Part shown: positions 1 to 10,168 of the stretch, piece by piece | How positions within the stretch are numbered: the first letter of the stretch is position 1 | Layout of the letters: every line of letters starts with the position of its first letter | NCBI RefSeq assembly: GCF_017599305.1 | Contig: NZ_JAGFWR010000015.1 | Span: forward strand, 1 to 64,000 | Origin: Micromonospora antibiotica | GTDB taxonomy: Bacteria; Actinomycetota; Actinomycetes; Mycobacteriales; Micromonosporaceae | Length of the DNA stretch: 64,000 nucleotides | Direction: 5' to 3' | The notes under the pieces: generated by a model | Seen by the model: only the letters and a program-made list of their open reading frames with translations | Databases searched by the model: none | Told to the model about the DNA's origin: nothing | Made by a program: the position numbers and the translations under genes

Positions 1-3000
1 TCGTTGGGTGTGGTGGGTTCGGGTGGTGTGGTGGTGCCGACGTTGCGTCGGGGTGAGGGTGGTGTGGGTCGGGTGTTGTTGTCGTTGGGTGAGGCGTTTG
101 TTGCGGGGGTGGAGGTTGATTGGCGTCGGGTGGTGGGTGCGGGTCGGTTGGTGGATGTGCCGACGTATGCGTTCCAGGGGGAGCGGTACTGGTTGGAGGC
201 ACCCCGCAACACCGGCGACGACACGACCGCCACCGGCCACGCGCTGCTCGGTGCCGCGGTGGAGTTGCCCGGCTCCGGCGGGGTGGTACTGACCGGCAGG
301 GTGTCCCTGACCGACCAGCCGTGGCTGCGTGACCACGCGGTCGGCGACACGGTCGTCCTGCCCGGTACGGCCTTTCTCGACATGGCACTGCGCGCCGGTG
401 ACGAGGTCGGCTGTGGCCACGTCGACGAGTTGACCCTGCACCAACCGCTCGTCCTGACCACCGGTTCCGTGCAACTGCGCGCCGTGGTCGACGCCGCTGA
501 CGACGCCGGTCGCCGGCCGGTGTCCATCTTCGCCCGGAGCGGCTCCGGCGAGACGGACTGGACGACGTGCGCCGCCGGTGTCCTCTCCGACAGTGACGAC
601 CGGGCACCGGCCGAGGGCCTGGCCGACACCTGGCCGCCGGCCGACGCGGAACCCCTCGACTGCGTCGGGCTCTACTCCGACCTGGCTACCCGGGGCTACC
701 ACTACGGCCCGGCTTTCCAGGGCGTACAGGCCGCCTGGCGGCGCGGAAACCAGGTCTTCGCGGAGGTGGCGCTCGCCGCCGAGCAGCACGCCGAGGTGAC
801 CGCCTTCGCCATCCACCCGGCGCTGCTCGACGCGGCCCTGCACGCCGGCCTGACCGACCCGGAGGCACCCGCCGCGCCGGTGGAGCTGCCCTTCGCCTGG
901 TCCGGCGTCGCGCTGCACCGCACGGCGGCGACCACGGCCCGGGTCCAGCTCACCCGGACCGCACCCGGTGTCCTGCACCTGGTCGTCACCGACCCGACCG
1001 GCGCGGCGCTGGCCACCGTGGACACGCTCGTGATGCGGCCCATCCCCGGTGGCCTGCGGGGGCCCGCCACCGACGGCGGCCTGTACGCCATCACCTGGTC
1101 ACCCTCCGGTGACCGGGAGCCCGCCGCGGCGGACCCGTCGGACGCACCCGACCGGCAGGTGCTGGATCTGACCGACCGGGGGGTCGGCACCACCACCGAC
1201 GGCGACGCCGCCGAGGCCGCCCGGTTGCTGGTGCACGAGGTCCACACCGAGGTCACCCACTGGCTGACCGGGGCCGGCACCGACGGGGCACCGGGCGGGG
1301 CCCAGCCGTCGAAGCTGGTCGTGGTGACCCGTGGCGGGGTCGCGGTCGGGCCCGACGAGGACGTCGATCCGGCTGCCGCCGCCGTGTGGGGGTTGCTGCG
1401 TACCGCCCAGATCGAGCACCCGGACCGGATCGTGCTGATCGACCTGGACGACGACGAGCGCTCCCGGGCCGCCGTCACCGTCGCCGGGTGCGGCACCGAG
1501 CCACAGCTCGCCATCCGCTGCGGCGTCGAGCACCGGGCCCGGCTCACCCGGCTCGCCCCACCCGGCGACGCCCTGCGGGCCGCCGCCGGGACGCGCAACG
1601 ACGGCACCGTCCTGATCACCGGTGCCTCCGGGGTGCTCGGTGGGGTCTTCGCCCGTCACTTGGCCACCCGGTATCCCACCCAGCGGCTGCTGCTCGTCGC
1701 CCGGCGCGGTGCCGCCGCACCCGGGATGGACGAGTTGACCGCCGCACTGGGCGACCTCGACGCCCGGGTGGAGGTGGCGGCCTGCGACGTGACCGACCGG
1801 ACGCAGCTCGCCCGGCTGCTCGACGCGATCCCCGCCGCGTACCCGCTCACCGCCGTGGTGCACGCCGCCGGGGTGCTGGACGACGGACTGCTCACCTCCC
1901 TGCGCCCCGAGCAGCTCGACGCCGTCCTGCGGCCGAAGACCGCGGCGTGGCACCTGCACGAGTTGACCCGCGACCTCGACCTGGCCGAGTTCGTGCTCTT
2001 CTCGTCGGTGACCGCGACCCTGGGCAACGCCGGTCAGGCCAACTACACGGCGGCGAACGGCTTCCTGGACGGCCTGGCCGCCCACCGACGCGCCCACGGC
2101 CTGCCGGCCACCAGCATCGCCTGGGGCCTGTGGGCCACGGCCTCCGGCATGACCGCCCACCTGAGCCGGACCGACCTGAACCGGCTGGGCCGCGACGGGA
2201 TCGGCGCGTTGGACGAGGCGGCGGGTCTGGCGCTGTTCGAGGCGGTCCGGGCGGGCCACCCGACCGGCCCGGACCCGTTGCCGGCGACCGTGGTCGCCGC
2301 CCGGCTGGACGGGGCCGCGCTCCGCGCGAAGGCCACCGCCGGGCTGCTGCCCGCCCTGTTCGGGGACCTGGTCCGGGTCGCCCCACGCCGGGTGCGGGCG
2401 ACCGCCGGTGTCGACGCCGGTCAGTCCTGGGAGCGGCGGATGGCGGCGCTCCCTGCGGCCCGGCGTCGGGAGGCGGTCACCGAGCTCCTGCGCGGCGCGG
2501 TGCTCACCGTCCTCGGACACGACCCGGCCGGGACGATGGAGGCCGACCGCACCTTCAAGGACTTCGGCTTCGACTCGCTCAGCGCGGTCGAGCTGCGCAA
2601 CCGGATCGGGGCCGCCACCGGGATCACCCTGCCGGTCACCCTGGTCTTCGACCACCCCACCCCGGCCGCGCTCGCCGAACACCTCGACCAGCGGGTCTCC
2701 GGCGGCACCGGTCCCGCCCCGACGCCGGTCGCCCCGACGGTCGGGCCGGCCGACGAACCCATCGCGATCGTGGCGATGGGCTGCCGCTACCCGGGTGGTG
2801 TCGAGTCCCCGGAACAGCTGTGGCGGCTCGTCGCCGACGGCGTGGACGCGGTGGGCGGGTTCCCCCGCAACCGGGGCTGGGACATGTCCGGTCTGCTCGA
2901 CTCCGGCTCGGACGGGCCCGGCACCAGCCACGCCGACCAGGGTGGTTTCCTCTACGACGCCGACCGGTTCGACGCCGACTTCTTCGGCATCAACCCCCGC

Positions 3001-6000
3001 GAGGCCGCCGCGATGGACCCCCAGCAACGGCTGCTGCTCCAGACCGCCTGGGAGACGTTCGAACGGGCCGGCCTGCCGTCGGCCACCCTGCGCGGCAGCC
3101 GTACCGGCGTGTTCGTCGGGGTGATGTACGGCGACTACGGGGCCCGGCTCGCCACCGCTCCCGGGTCCTCCGAGGGCTACCTCTACAACGGCAGTGCCGG
3201 CAGTGTCGCCTCGGGACGCATCGCGTACACCTTCGGGTTGGAGGGTCCGGCCGTCACCGTCGACACGGCCTGCTCCTCGTCGCTGGTGTCGGTGCACCTG
3301 GCGGCGCAGGCCCTGCGTCGGGGCGAGTGCACGATGGCCCTCGCCGGTGGTGTCACCGTGATGGCCACCCCCAAGACGTTCATCGAGTTCAGCAGGCAGG
3401 GCGCGCTCTCCACCGACGGCCGGTGCCGGGCCTTCTCGTCGTCGGCGACGGGCACCGGATGGGCCGAGGGGGTCGGTCTGCTGCTGCTCGAACGGCTCTC
3501 CGACGCCGAACGCAACGGGCACGAGGTGCTCGCCGTGTTGAGCGGCTCCGCCGTCAACCAGGACGGGGCCAGCAACGGGATGACCGCGCCGAACGGGGCG
3601 GCCCAGCGTGCGGTGATCCGGCAGGCGCTCGCCTCGGCCGGGCTCACCGGCGTCGACGTCGACGCGGTGGAGGCCCACGGCACCGGCACCCGGCTCGGCG
3701 ACCCGATCGAAGCCGAGGCCCTCATCGCGACGTACGGCGTCGGACGCTCCCCGCAGACGCCGCTGTGGCTCGGCTCGCTCAAGTCCAACATCGGCCACGC
3801 GCAGGCCGCCGCCGGGGTGGGTGGTGTGATCAAGATGGTGCTCGCGATGCGCCACGGCACCCTCCCGCGCACCCTGCACGTGCAGGAGCCGACGCCGCAC
3901 GTGGACTGGTCGGCCGGCGCGGTCCGCCTGCTCGACGAGGCCCGGGACTGGGTCGCGGTGGCCGACCGTCCCCGCCGGGCGGGCATCTCGTCGTTCGGCA
4001 TCAGTGGCACCAACGCCCACGTCATCGTCGAAGCTCCCGCGCCGGCCGGACGCCCCGGCGACGACGTTTCGGACAGCCCGTCCGCCGACGCGGGGGAGGG
4101 ACCGGCCGGGGTAGCGCCGGGCACGGACGACGGCGGTGCCGGGGCGCCGGCCCTCCCGGTCCTCGTTCCCCTCTCGGCGCGTACCGCCGAGGCACTGCGC
4201 GGTCAGGCCCGCCGGTTCGCCGCCGCCCTGGCCGACCTGCCGCCCGGCTCCGACGACCGGGACGGGCGGCGGGCGCTGGTCGCGGACACGGCGTACACCC
4301 TGGGTCGGCGGGCGGTGTTCGCGCACCGCGCGGTGCTGGTCTGCCGGGACCACGACGGCCTGCTCGCCGGCCTGTCCGCGCTCGCCGACGGCGGCGTGGC
4401 CGGCGGCGTCGTCACCGGGCGCGGCACACCCGGCGGGTTGGCCCTGATGTTCACCGGGCAGGGCAGCCAGCGTCCCGGCATGGGTGCCGAGTTGTACGCC
4501 ACCGAACCCGTCTTCGCAGCGGCCTTCGACGCGGTCTGCGCCCACCTCGACCCCTACCTGGACCGTCCCCTGCGCGCAGTGGTCTTCGCCGCCCCCGACT
4601 CGGCCGACGCCGCGCTGCTGGACCGGACCCGCTACACCCAGGCGGCCCTGTTCGCGGTGCAGACGGCGCTCTACCGGCTGGTCGAGCGGGCCGGCATCGT
4701 CGCGGACCGGCTGATCGGCCACTCGATCGGTGAGGTCGTCGCCGCGCACGTGGCCGGGGTGCTCACCCTGCCCGACGCGTGCCGGCTGGTGGCGGCCCGC
4801 GGCCGGCTGATGGAGTCGGCCCCCGAGGGCGGCGCGATGATCTCGATCCGGGCCGACGAGGCCACCGTGACCGCCCTGCTCGGGCCGGACGCGCACCGGT
4901 TGAGCATCGCCGGGATCAACGGCCCGGAGTCGGTGGTCGTCTCCGGCGACGCCGACGCGGCGCAGCGGGTCGCCGAGCGGTGCCGGGCCGACGGCCTCGG
5001 CATCCGGCAGCTGCGCGTCAGCCACGCCTTCCACTCCGCACACATGGACGGTGTGCTGGCGGAGTTCGTCCGCCTCGCCGGCGAGTTGACCTTCCACGAA
5101 CCCGAGATCCCGATCGTCTCCAACGTCACCGGTCGCACGGCCACCACCGAGGAACTGACCTCACCCGACTACTGGGCCCGTCACCTGCGCGGCACGGTCC
5201 GGTTCCACGACGGGGTCCGCACCCTGCACGCCGACGGGGTCCGGATCTTCGTCGAGCTGGGACCGGACCCGGTGCTCGCCGCGATGGTGCAGGGCAGCAT
5301 CGGCGGTGCGGAGCCGGCACCGGTGACCGTGGCCGCGTTGCGGACCGCCCAGCCGGAGCAGGACACCTTCGCGGTGGCCGTGGCGACGGTACTGGCCAAC
5401 GTCGAACACCCCGACCCGGTGGCGGTGCTGGCCGCGCGCAATCCGGCCGGCCGACTGGTCGCGTTGCCCACCTACCCGTTCCAGGCCACGCGGCACTGGC
5501 TCGACGCCCCGGCCCCGGTCGGGGACACCCGCGCCGCCGGCCAGGACACGGCGGGCCACCCCCTGCTCGGTGCCGTGGTCGAGCTGGCCGACGGGGCGGG
5601 TGAGCTGCTCACCGGTCGACTCTCGGTGGCCGACCAGCCGTGGCTGGCCGACCACGCGGTCGGCGGGGTGGTCACGCTGCCCGGCGCGGCGATCGCCGAC
5701 CTGGCCGTCCGGGCTGGCGACCAGGTCGGGTGCGGGCGGGTCGACGAGCTCACCTTCCGGACGCCGATCGTGCTGCCGGCGCAGGAGGCCGTCCGGCTCC
5801 AGGTCACCGTCCGGCCGGCCGACGGGTCGGGGCGTCGGGCCTTCACCGTGCACACCCAACCGCAGGACCGCTCCACGCCGTGGCGGCTCAACGCCGACGG
5901 AGTGCTCGGCACCGAGGCGGCCACGCCCGCCGGGTGGCCCGAGGGCGACGCGCCGTGGCCGCCGCACGGGGCGTCGCCGGTGGACCCGGACGCCCTGCAC

Positions 6001-8394
6001 GCCGACCTGGTGGCCGCCGGCCTGGCGATCGGCCCGGCCTTCGCGGGCGTACGGGCGCTCTGGCGGGCCGGTGACGTCCACTACGCCGAGGTGGCCCTGC
6101 CCGACGAGGTGTCGTCCGACGCCGCCGGTTTCGGCCTGCACCCGGCGCTGCTCGATGCGGCACTGCGCGCCGTCGCGTTCGGCGTCCCACCGACCGACCG
6201 GCTGCACCTGCCGTTCACCGTCGCCGGTTTCGCCCTGCACGCCGGCGGCGCGACCACCGCCCGGGTACGGCTCGCGCCGGGCTCCGGGGCCGGCACCGTC
6301 ACCGTGTCGTTGGTCGACCCCGCCGGTGCGCCGATCGCCGACATCGACGAGTTGACCCTGCGGCCGTACCAGCCGGACAGCGGGCCGACGGGTGGCCTCT
6401 ACCGTCTCGACTGGCACCCCGTGGCGCTGCCGGCCGTCGACCCGAGCCCGCACCCCCGGTGGGCGGTGCTCGACGACGGTCGCGTCCTGGCCGACTCGGC
6501 GGCGGAGCTGCTCGGCCCGGCCGCCCTCTTCGTCGACATGACGGCCGTCCACGAGGCGGTGACGAACGGGGCCCCGCCGCCGTCGGTGATCGTGGTCGAC
6601 GCCGTCTCCTCGATCGCCACGAGCCGGGCGATGGCCGCGCTCGCACCGCCGTTGGCCGCCGAGCGGGCCGTCGCCGACACGCTGGAGTTGTTGCAGCAGT
6701 GGCTGGCCGACGACCTGCTCGCGGACGTCGGTCTGGTGGTGCTCACCGAGCTGGCGGTCGCCGCGCGCCCGGGTGAGACGCCCGATCCGGCGATGGCCGC
6801 GGTGTGGGCGATGCTCGGTAGCGCGCAGAGCGAGCACCCGGGCCGGATCACGGTGGTCGACGTGGACGGCACGCCGGCCTCGATCACCGCCCTGCCGATG
6901 GCGCTGGCCGCCCGGGATCCCCGGCTGGCCCTGCGTGACGGCGTCGCCCTCGCTCCCCGGCTCGCCCCGCTTCCCGCCCCGGCCCGGACCGCCGGGGACC
7001 GGCCGGACCCGACGGCCACGACGGGTGACCGGCTCGACGCCGACGGCCCCGTGCTGATCACGGGTGCGACCGGCGCGGTGGGGGCCGTGCTCGCCCGGCA
7101 CCTCGTCGCCCAGGGTGTCCGTCGGCTGGTGTTGACCGCCCGGCGCGGCCCGCAGGCGCCCGGCGCGGCGGAACTGCTCGCCGACCTGACCGCCGCCGGT
7201 GCCACCGCCACCGTCGTCGCCTGCGACGTCGCCGACCGGGACCGGTTGGCCGAGGTGCTCGACGCGTACCAGCCGGGTGCGGTCTTCCACGCCGCCGGTG
7301 TGCTCGACGACGGGGTGCTCACCGGGCTGACCGCGCAACGCTGTGCCGCCGTGCTGCGCCCCAAGGCCCGGGGCGCGTGGAACCTGCACGAACTCACCCG
7401 GGGTCGACGCCTCTCGGCTTTCGTGCTGTTCTCGTCGGTGGCGGCCACCGTCGGGACCGCCGGTCAGGCCAACTACGCGGCGGCCAACGGTTTCCTGGAG
7501 GCGCTGGCCGGGCAGCGTCGCGCCGAGGGACTTCCCGGCCTGGCCGTCGGCTGGGGGCTGTGGGGCACCGGCGGTATGGCCGGCGAGCTGGGCGCGGCGG
7601 ACCGGGCCCGGCTGGCCCGCATCGGCATCTCCCCGATGGCCGCGGCCGATGCGCTGGGCCTGCTCGACGAGGCGCTCGCCGGGGTCGACCCGTACCTCCC
7701 GCCGGTCGTGGTGGCTGCGGCGTTCGCGCCGTCGGCACTACGCGCGGCGGCCGGGGCCGGTGGGCTGCCGGACGTCCTCACCGCACTGGCTCCCGTGGTG
7801 CCCGTGCCGGCCCGCCGGGCGGCGGCCGTGAGCTCCGTCCCCGGGAACGACCCGGGCAGTCTCACCGACAGCCTGGCCGCCCTGTCGACCCAGCAGCGTG
7901 GCGAGCTGCTGCTGGACCTGGTCCGCACGGAGATCCGCGGCGTCCTGGGTTACACCGACGCGGAGGCCGTGGACGACGAGCGCAGCCTGCGCGACATGGG
8001 TTTCGACTCGCTCACGGCGGTGGAGCTGCGCAACCGGCTGAACACCGTCACGGGACTGCGGCTGCCGACCACGCTCGTCTTCGACTTTCCGACCGCGGTG
8101 GCGCTGTCGGAGCAGATCGGCACCCGTCTGGTGCCGGAGACCGGTGAACCCGCCGGAGCGGTGCTGGCCGTGCTGGACCGGCTGGACGCTCTGCTGGCCA
8201 CCCGCGACATCCCCGACGGGGAGGAGGACGACATCGGTGAGCGACTGAGGAATCTGCTGTGGAACTGGCAGGGCCGGCAGGGCGGCGACGAAGCCGCCGG
8301 GGGCGCCGACGAACTCGACACGATCGACGACGACGACCTGTTTCACACATTGGACCGGGAGCTCAGCGGTCCGCATCCGGATCGGCTCCCCTGA
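1..8394 (+). CDS. Modular type I polyketide synthase, 3' part (DH-KR-ACP / KS-AT-DH-KR-ACP)
   Basis: The gene is open at the left edge. In order it carries a post-AT linker (to about 200), DH (about 235-1060), KR (about 1600-2130), ACP (phosphopantetheine Ser near 2575), KS (about 2755-4035, catalytic Cys in TACSSS at 3271, HGTGT and NIGHAQ motifs intact), AT (about 4430-5330, GHSIGE Ser near 4723), DH (about 5560-6360), KR (about 7050-7570) and ACP (Ser near 8008). The AT has HAFH, the malonyl-CoA signature. Both KRs have LDD, which predicts B-type hydroxyls. The first DH keeps D-x3-H; the second has D-x3-R. No ER or thioesterase is present. The acidic tail (DDDDLFHTLDREL) is a typical C-terminal docking domain, so the chain should pass to another PKS protein. 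The first 200 bases use G/T third positions, unlike the rest. Confidence 0.97.
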   Translation, partial: SLGVVGSGGVVVPTLRRGEGGVGRVLLSLGEAFVAGVEVDWRRVVGAGRLVDVPTYAFQGERYWLEAPRNTGDDTTATGHALLGAAVELPGSGGVVLTGRVSLTDQPWLRDHAVGDTVVLPGTAFLDMALRAGDEVGCGHVDELTLHQPLVLTTGSVQLRAVVDAADDAGRRPVSIFARSGSGETDWTTCAAGVLSDSDDRAPAEGLADTWPPADAEPLDCVGLYSDLATRGYHYGPAFQGVQAAWRRGNQVFAEVALAAEQHAEVTAFAIHPALLDAALHAGLTDPEAPAAPVELPFAWSGVALHRTAATTARVQLTRTAPGVLHLVVTDPTGAALATVDTLVMRPIPGGLRGPATDGGLYAITWSPSGDREPAAADPSDAPDRQVLDLTDRGVGTTTDGDAAEAARLLVHEVHTEVTHWLTGAGTDGAPGGAQPSKLVVVTRGGVAVGPDEDVDPAAAAVWGLLRTAQIEHPDRIVLIDLDDDERSRAAVTVAGCGTEPQLAIRCGVEHRARLTRLAPPGDALRAAAGTRNDGTVLITGASGVLGGVFARHLATRYPTQRLLLVARRGAAAPGMDELTAALGDLDARVEVAACDVTDRTQLARLLDAIPAAYPLTAVVHAAGVLDDGLLTSLRPEQLDAVLRPKTAAWHLHELTRDLDLAEFVLFSSVTATLGNAGQANYTAANGFLDGLAAHRRAHGLPATSIAWGLWATASGMTAHLSRTDLNRLGRDGIGALDEAAGLALFEAVRAGHPTGPDPLPATVVAARLDGAALRAKATAGLLPALFGDLVRVAPRRVRATAGVDAGQSWERRMAALPAARRREAVTELLRGAVLTVLGHDPAGTMEADRTFKDFGFDSLSAVELRNRIGAATGITLPVTLVFDHPTPAALAEHLDQRVSGGTGPAPTPVAPTVGPADEPIAIVAMGCRYPGGVESPEQLWRLVADGVDAVGGFPRNRGWDMSGLLDSGSDGPGTSHADQGGFLYDADRFDADFFGINPREAAAMDPQQRLLLQTAWETFERAGLPSATLRGSRTGVFVGVMYGDYGARLATAPGSSEGYLYNGSAGSVASGRIAYTFGLEGPAVTVDTACSSSLVSVHLAAQALRRGECTMALAGGVTVMATPKTFIEFSRQGALSTDGRCRAFSSSATGTGWAEGVGLLLLERLSDAERNGHEVLAVLSGSAVNQDGASNGMTAPNGAAQRAVIRQALASAGLTGVDVDAVEAHGTGTRLGDPIEAEALIATYGVGRSPQTPLWLGSLKSNIGHAQAAAGVGGVIKMVLAMRHGTLPRTLHVQEPTPHVDWSAGAVRLLDEARDWVAVADRPRRAGISSFGISGTNAHVIVEAPAPAGRPGDDVSDSPSADAGEGPAGVAPGTDDGGAGAPALPVLVPLSARTAEALRGQARRFAAALADLPPGSDDRDGRRALVADTAYTLGRRAVFAHRAVLVCRDHDGLLAGLSALADGGVAGGVVTGRGTPGGLALMFTGQGSQRPGMGAELYATEPVFAAAFDAVCAHLDPYLDRPLRAVVFAAPDSADAALLDRTRYTQAALFAVQTALYRLVERAGIVADRLIGHSIGEVVAAHVAGVLTLPDACRLVAARGRLMESAPEGGAMISIRADEATVTALLGPDAHRLSIAGINGPESVVVSGDADAAQRVAERCRADGLGIRQLRVSHAFHSAHMDGVLAEFVRLAGELTFHEPEIPIVSNVTGRTATTEELTSPDYWARHLRGTVRFHDGVRTLHADGVRIFVELGPDPVLAAMVQGSIGGAEPAPVTVAALRTAQPEQDTFAVAVATVLANVEHPDPVAVLAARNPAGRLVALPTYPFQATRHWLDAPAPVGDTRAAGQDTAGHPLLGAVVELADGAGELLTGRLSVADQPWLADHAVGGVVTLPGAAIADLAVRAGDQVGCGRVDELTFRTPIVLPAQEAVRLQVTVRPADGSGRRAFTVHTQPQDRSTPWRLNADGVLGTEAATPAGWPEGDAPWPPHGASPVDPDALHADLVAAGLAIGPAFAGVRALWRAGDVHYAEVALPDEVSSDAAGFGLHPALLDAALRAVAFGVPPTDRLHLPFTVAGFALHAGGATTARVRLAPGSGAGTVTVSLVDPAGAPIADIDELTLRPYQPDSGPTGGLYRLDWHPVALPAVDPSPHPRWAVLDDGRVLADSAAELLGPAALFVDMTAVHEAVTNGAPPPSVIVVDAVSSIATSRAMAALAPPLAAERAVADTLELLQQWLADDLLADVGLVVLTELAVAARPGETPDPAMAAVWAMLGSAQSEHPGRITVVDVDGTPASITALPMALAARDPRLALRDGVALAPRLAPLPAPARTAGDRPDPTATTGDRLDADGPVLITGATGAVGAVLARHLVAQGVRRLVLTARRGPQAPGAAELLADLTAAGATATVVACDVADRDRLAEVLDAYQPGAVFHAAGVLDDGVLTGLTAQRCAAVLRPKARGAWNLHELTRGRRLSAFVLFSSVAATVGTAGQANYAAANGFLEALAGQRRAEGLPGLAVGWGLWGTGGMAGELGAADRARLARIGISPMAAADALGLLDEALAGVDPYLPPVVVAAAFAPSALRAAAGAGGLPDVLTALAPVVPVPARRAAAVSSVPGNDPGSLTDSLAALSTQQRGELLLDLVRTEIRGVLGYTDAEAVDDERSLRDMGFDSLTAVELRNRLNTVTGLRLPTTLVFDFPTAVALSEQIGTRLVPETGEPAGAVLAVLDRLDALLATRDIPDGEEDDIGERLRNLLWNWQGRQGGDEAAGGADELDTIDDDDLFHTLDRELSGPHPDRLP

Positions 8395-8456
8395 CCGGCA
8401 CGCGACCGTGTGGTCGGCACCGGCAACCGCATCATGAGGCATGGAAGGGAAATATC

Positions 8457-10091
8457 TTGAATAGGCTGCGCGGAAACCCGTGGGCGGTGCTGGCGACACT
8501 GTCGATCGGTTTCTTCATGACCCTGTTGGATCTCACGATCGTCAACATCGCCATCCCGGACGTGATGTCCGACCTGGGCGCCTCGTTCAACCAGGTGCTC
8601 TGGGTGATCAGCGCGTACTCGCTGGTCCTCGCCGTCCTGTTGATCACGACCGGGCGGCTCGGTGACCTCAAGGGGCCACGGCTGCTGTTCCTCACCGGCA
8701 CGGCGGTCTTCACCGTGGCGAGCATCGTCTGCGGCGCGGCGCAGAGCCCCGGCCAGCTCATCGGCGCGCGGGCCGTGCAGGGCATCGGCGCGGCGATGAT
8801 GGTGCCGCAGACCCTCGCGATGATCATCGGCATCTTCCCGCCGCAGCGGCGGGGGACGGCCATGGGCGTGTGGGGTGCCGTCGCCGGTGTCGCCACCATC
8901 TCCGGCCCGACCCTCGGCGGCCTGCTGGTGTCGACCTTCGGCTGGCGGTCGATCTTCTTCGTCAACGTGCCGCTGGGCATCGCCGTGCTGGTGCTGACCC
9001 CGCTGCTCATCCCCAACATGAAGCCGGACCGCAAGCACAGCTTCGACATCGTCGGCGTGCTGATCGCCACCGCGGCACTGTTCTGCGTGGTGTTCGCCCT
9101 CAACGAGGGCGAGCGCTACGACTGGAGCGTGCAGATCTGGGCGTTGCTCGCCGCCGGCGTGGTGCTGATCGGCGTCTTCATCGCCCACCAGCGCACCAAG
9201 CAGGACGACGAGCCGCTGGTGCCGTTCGCGTTGTTCCGGGACCGCAACTACACGATCATGAGCATCAACGCGGCCGTCGTCTCGATGGCGATGCTCGGGC
9301 TGGTCCTGCCGATGAACCTCTACCTCCAGCAGGTCCTGGGGATGGACGCGCTGCACGCCGGTCTCACGCTGGCGCCCTCGCCGCTGGTCGCGATCATCGT
9401 GTCCCCGTTCGCGGGGCGGCTGTCGGACCGCATCGGCGGCAAGTTCGTCCTGCTGTTCGGCCTCACCATGTACGCCATCGGCATGGTGATCCTGGTCAGC
9501 CTGGCCCAGCTGGACAGCAAGTGGTACACCTTCGTGCCCGGTCTGCTCGTCGCCGGCCTCGGCACCGGGTCGCTGCTCGCGCCGATGGCGACCGAGGCCA
9601 TGCGCGGGGTCAACCCGCGCCTGGCCGGGGCGGCGTCCGGGCTGAACAACACGGTGCGGCAGCTCGGTTCGGTGCTCGGCCTGGCGATCGTCGGCGCGCT
9701 GATCCAGAGCCGGCTCGCCACCACGGTCCGGGAGGAGGCGACCGCGCAGGCCGGGCAGTTGCCGGCGGACGTGCGAGACCGGTTCGTCGACGCCGGGGTG
9801 CAGGCCGGGGCCGGTGGTCCCGGTGGCATCTTCGGTCACCTGTCGGGCGACCTGCCGGACCAGCTCCGGGCCCAGATCGCGACGGTCTTCACCAACGTGT
9901 ACGACCATGCCTTCCTGTCCATGTTGAAGACCAACTTCCTCTTCCCGATCGCCATCGTCGTGGTCGCGGCGGTGCTCACCACGTTCGTCCGGCGGCGGCC
10001 CCCGGCCCCGACCCCGCCGGGTACCGCGGTGCCCGCACCCGCGCCGGCCGCTGCGGCTGCGGTGGCCTCGACCGAGGCAAGCCGTACGTAG
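8457..10091 (+). CDS. MFS drug/H+ antiporter, DHA2 (14-helix) family
   Basis: A 544-residue integral membrane protein with an N-terminal LDLTIVNIAIPDV segment and a GPTLGG motif C, as in EmrB/QacA-like drug exporters. Hydrophobic segments run along nearly the whole length and end near residue 505 with a Pro/Ala-rich cytoplasmic tail. I chose the TTG at 8457 because GGAAGGGA lies six bases upstream and the protein then begins just before the first helix; in-frame starts further upstream lie inside the PKS gene. It starts 62 bases after the PKS stop, on the same strand, so co-transcription and export of (or self-resistance to) the polyketide is likely. The substrate is not visible from sequence. 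Confidence 0.93.
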   Translation: MNRLRGNPWAVLATLSIGFFMTLLDLTIVNIAIPDVMSDLGASFNQVLWVISAYSLVLAVLLITTGRLGDLKGPRLLFLTGTAVFTVASIVCGAAQSPGQLIGARAVQGIGAAMMVPQTLAMIIGIFPPQRRGTAMGVWGAVAGVATISGPTLGGLLVSTFGWRSIFFVNVPLGIAVLVLTPLLIPNMKPDRKHSFDIVGVLIATAALFCVVFALNEGERYDWSVQIWALLAAGVVLIGVFIAHQRTKQDDEPLVPFALFRDRNYTIMSINAAVVSMAMLGLVLPMNLYLQQVLGMDALHAGLTLAPSPLVAIIVSPFAGRLSDRIGGKFVLLFGLTMYAIGMVILVSLAQLDSKWYTFVPGLLVAGLGTGSLLAPMATEAMRGVNPRLAGAASGLNNTVRQLGSVLGLAIVGALIQSRLATTVREEATAQAGQLPADVRDRFVDAGVQAGAGGPGGIFGHLSGDLPDQLRAQIATVFTNVYDHAFLSMLKTNFLFPIAIVVVAAVLTTFVRRRPPAPTPPGTAVPAPAPAAAAAVASTEASRT

Positions 10092-10101
10092 CACGGCTGA
10101 C

Positions 10102-10158
10102 ACCCGAGACGACGTGTCCCCGGTCCGCAGTCGCGGCCGGGGACACGTCGTCTCGGGT
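10102..10158. terminator. Strong bidirectional hairpin between MFS gene and purU
   Basis: Bases 10102-10123 and 10137-10158 are perfect 22-bp reverse complements, and the loop can pair further (ccgc with gcgg). The hairpin lies in the 77-bp gap between two convergent genes, so it can end transcription from both sides. No T tract follows, as is usual in actinomycetes. Confidence 0.85.
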
Positions 10159-10168
10159 CGGGCGGGGT

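Noticed and set aside
1099..5097. A very long open frame on the minus strand inside the PKS gene
   Set aside because: It is the mirror of GC-rich coding bias; its protein is low-complexity Gly/Arg/Val with no domain, while the plus-strand frame has full PKS motifs.
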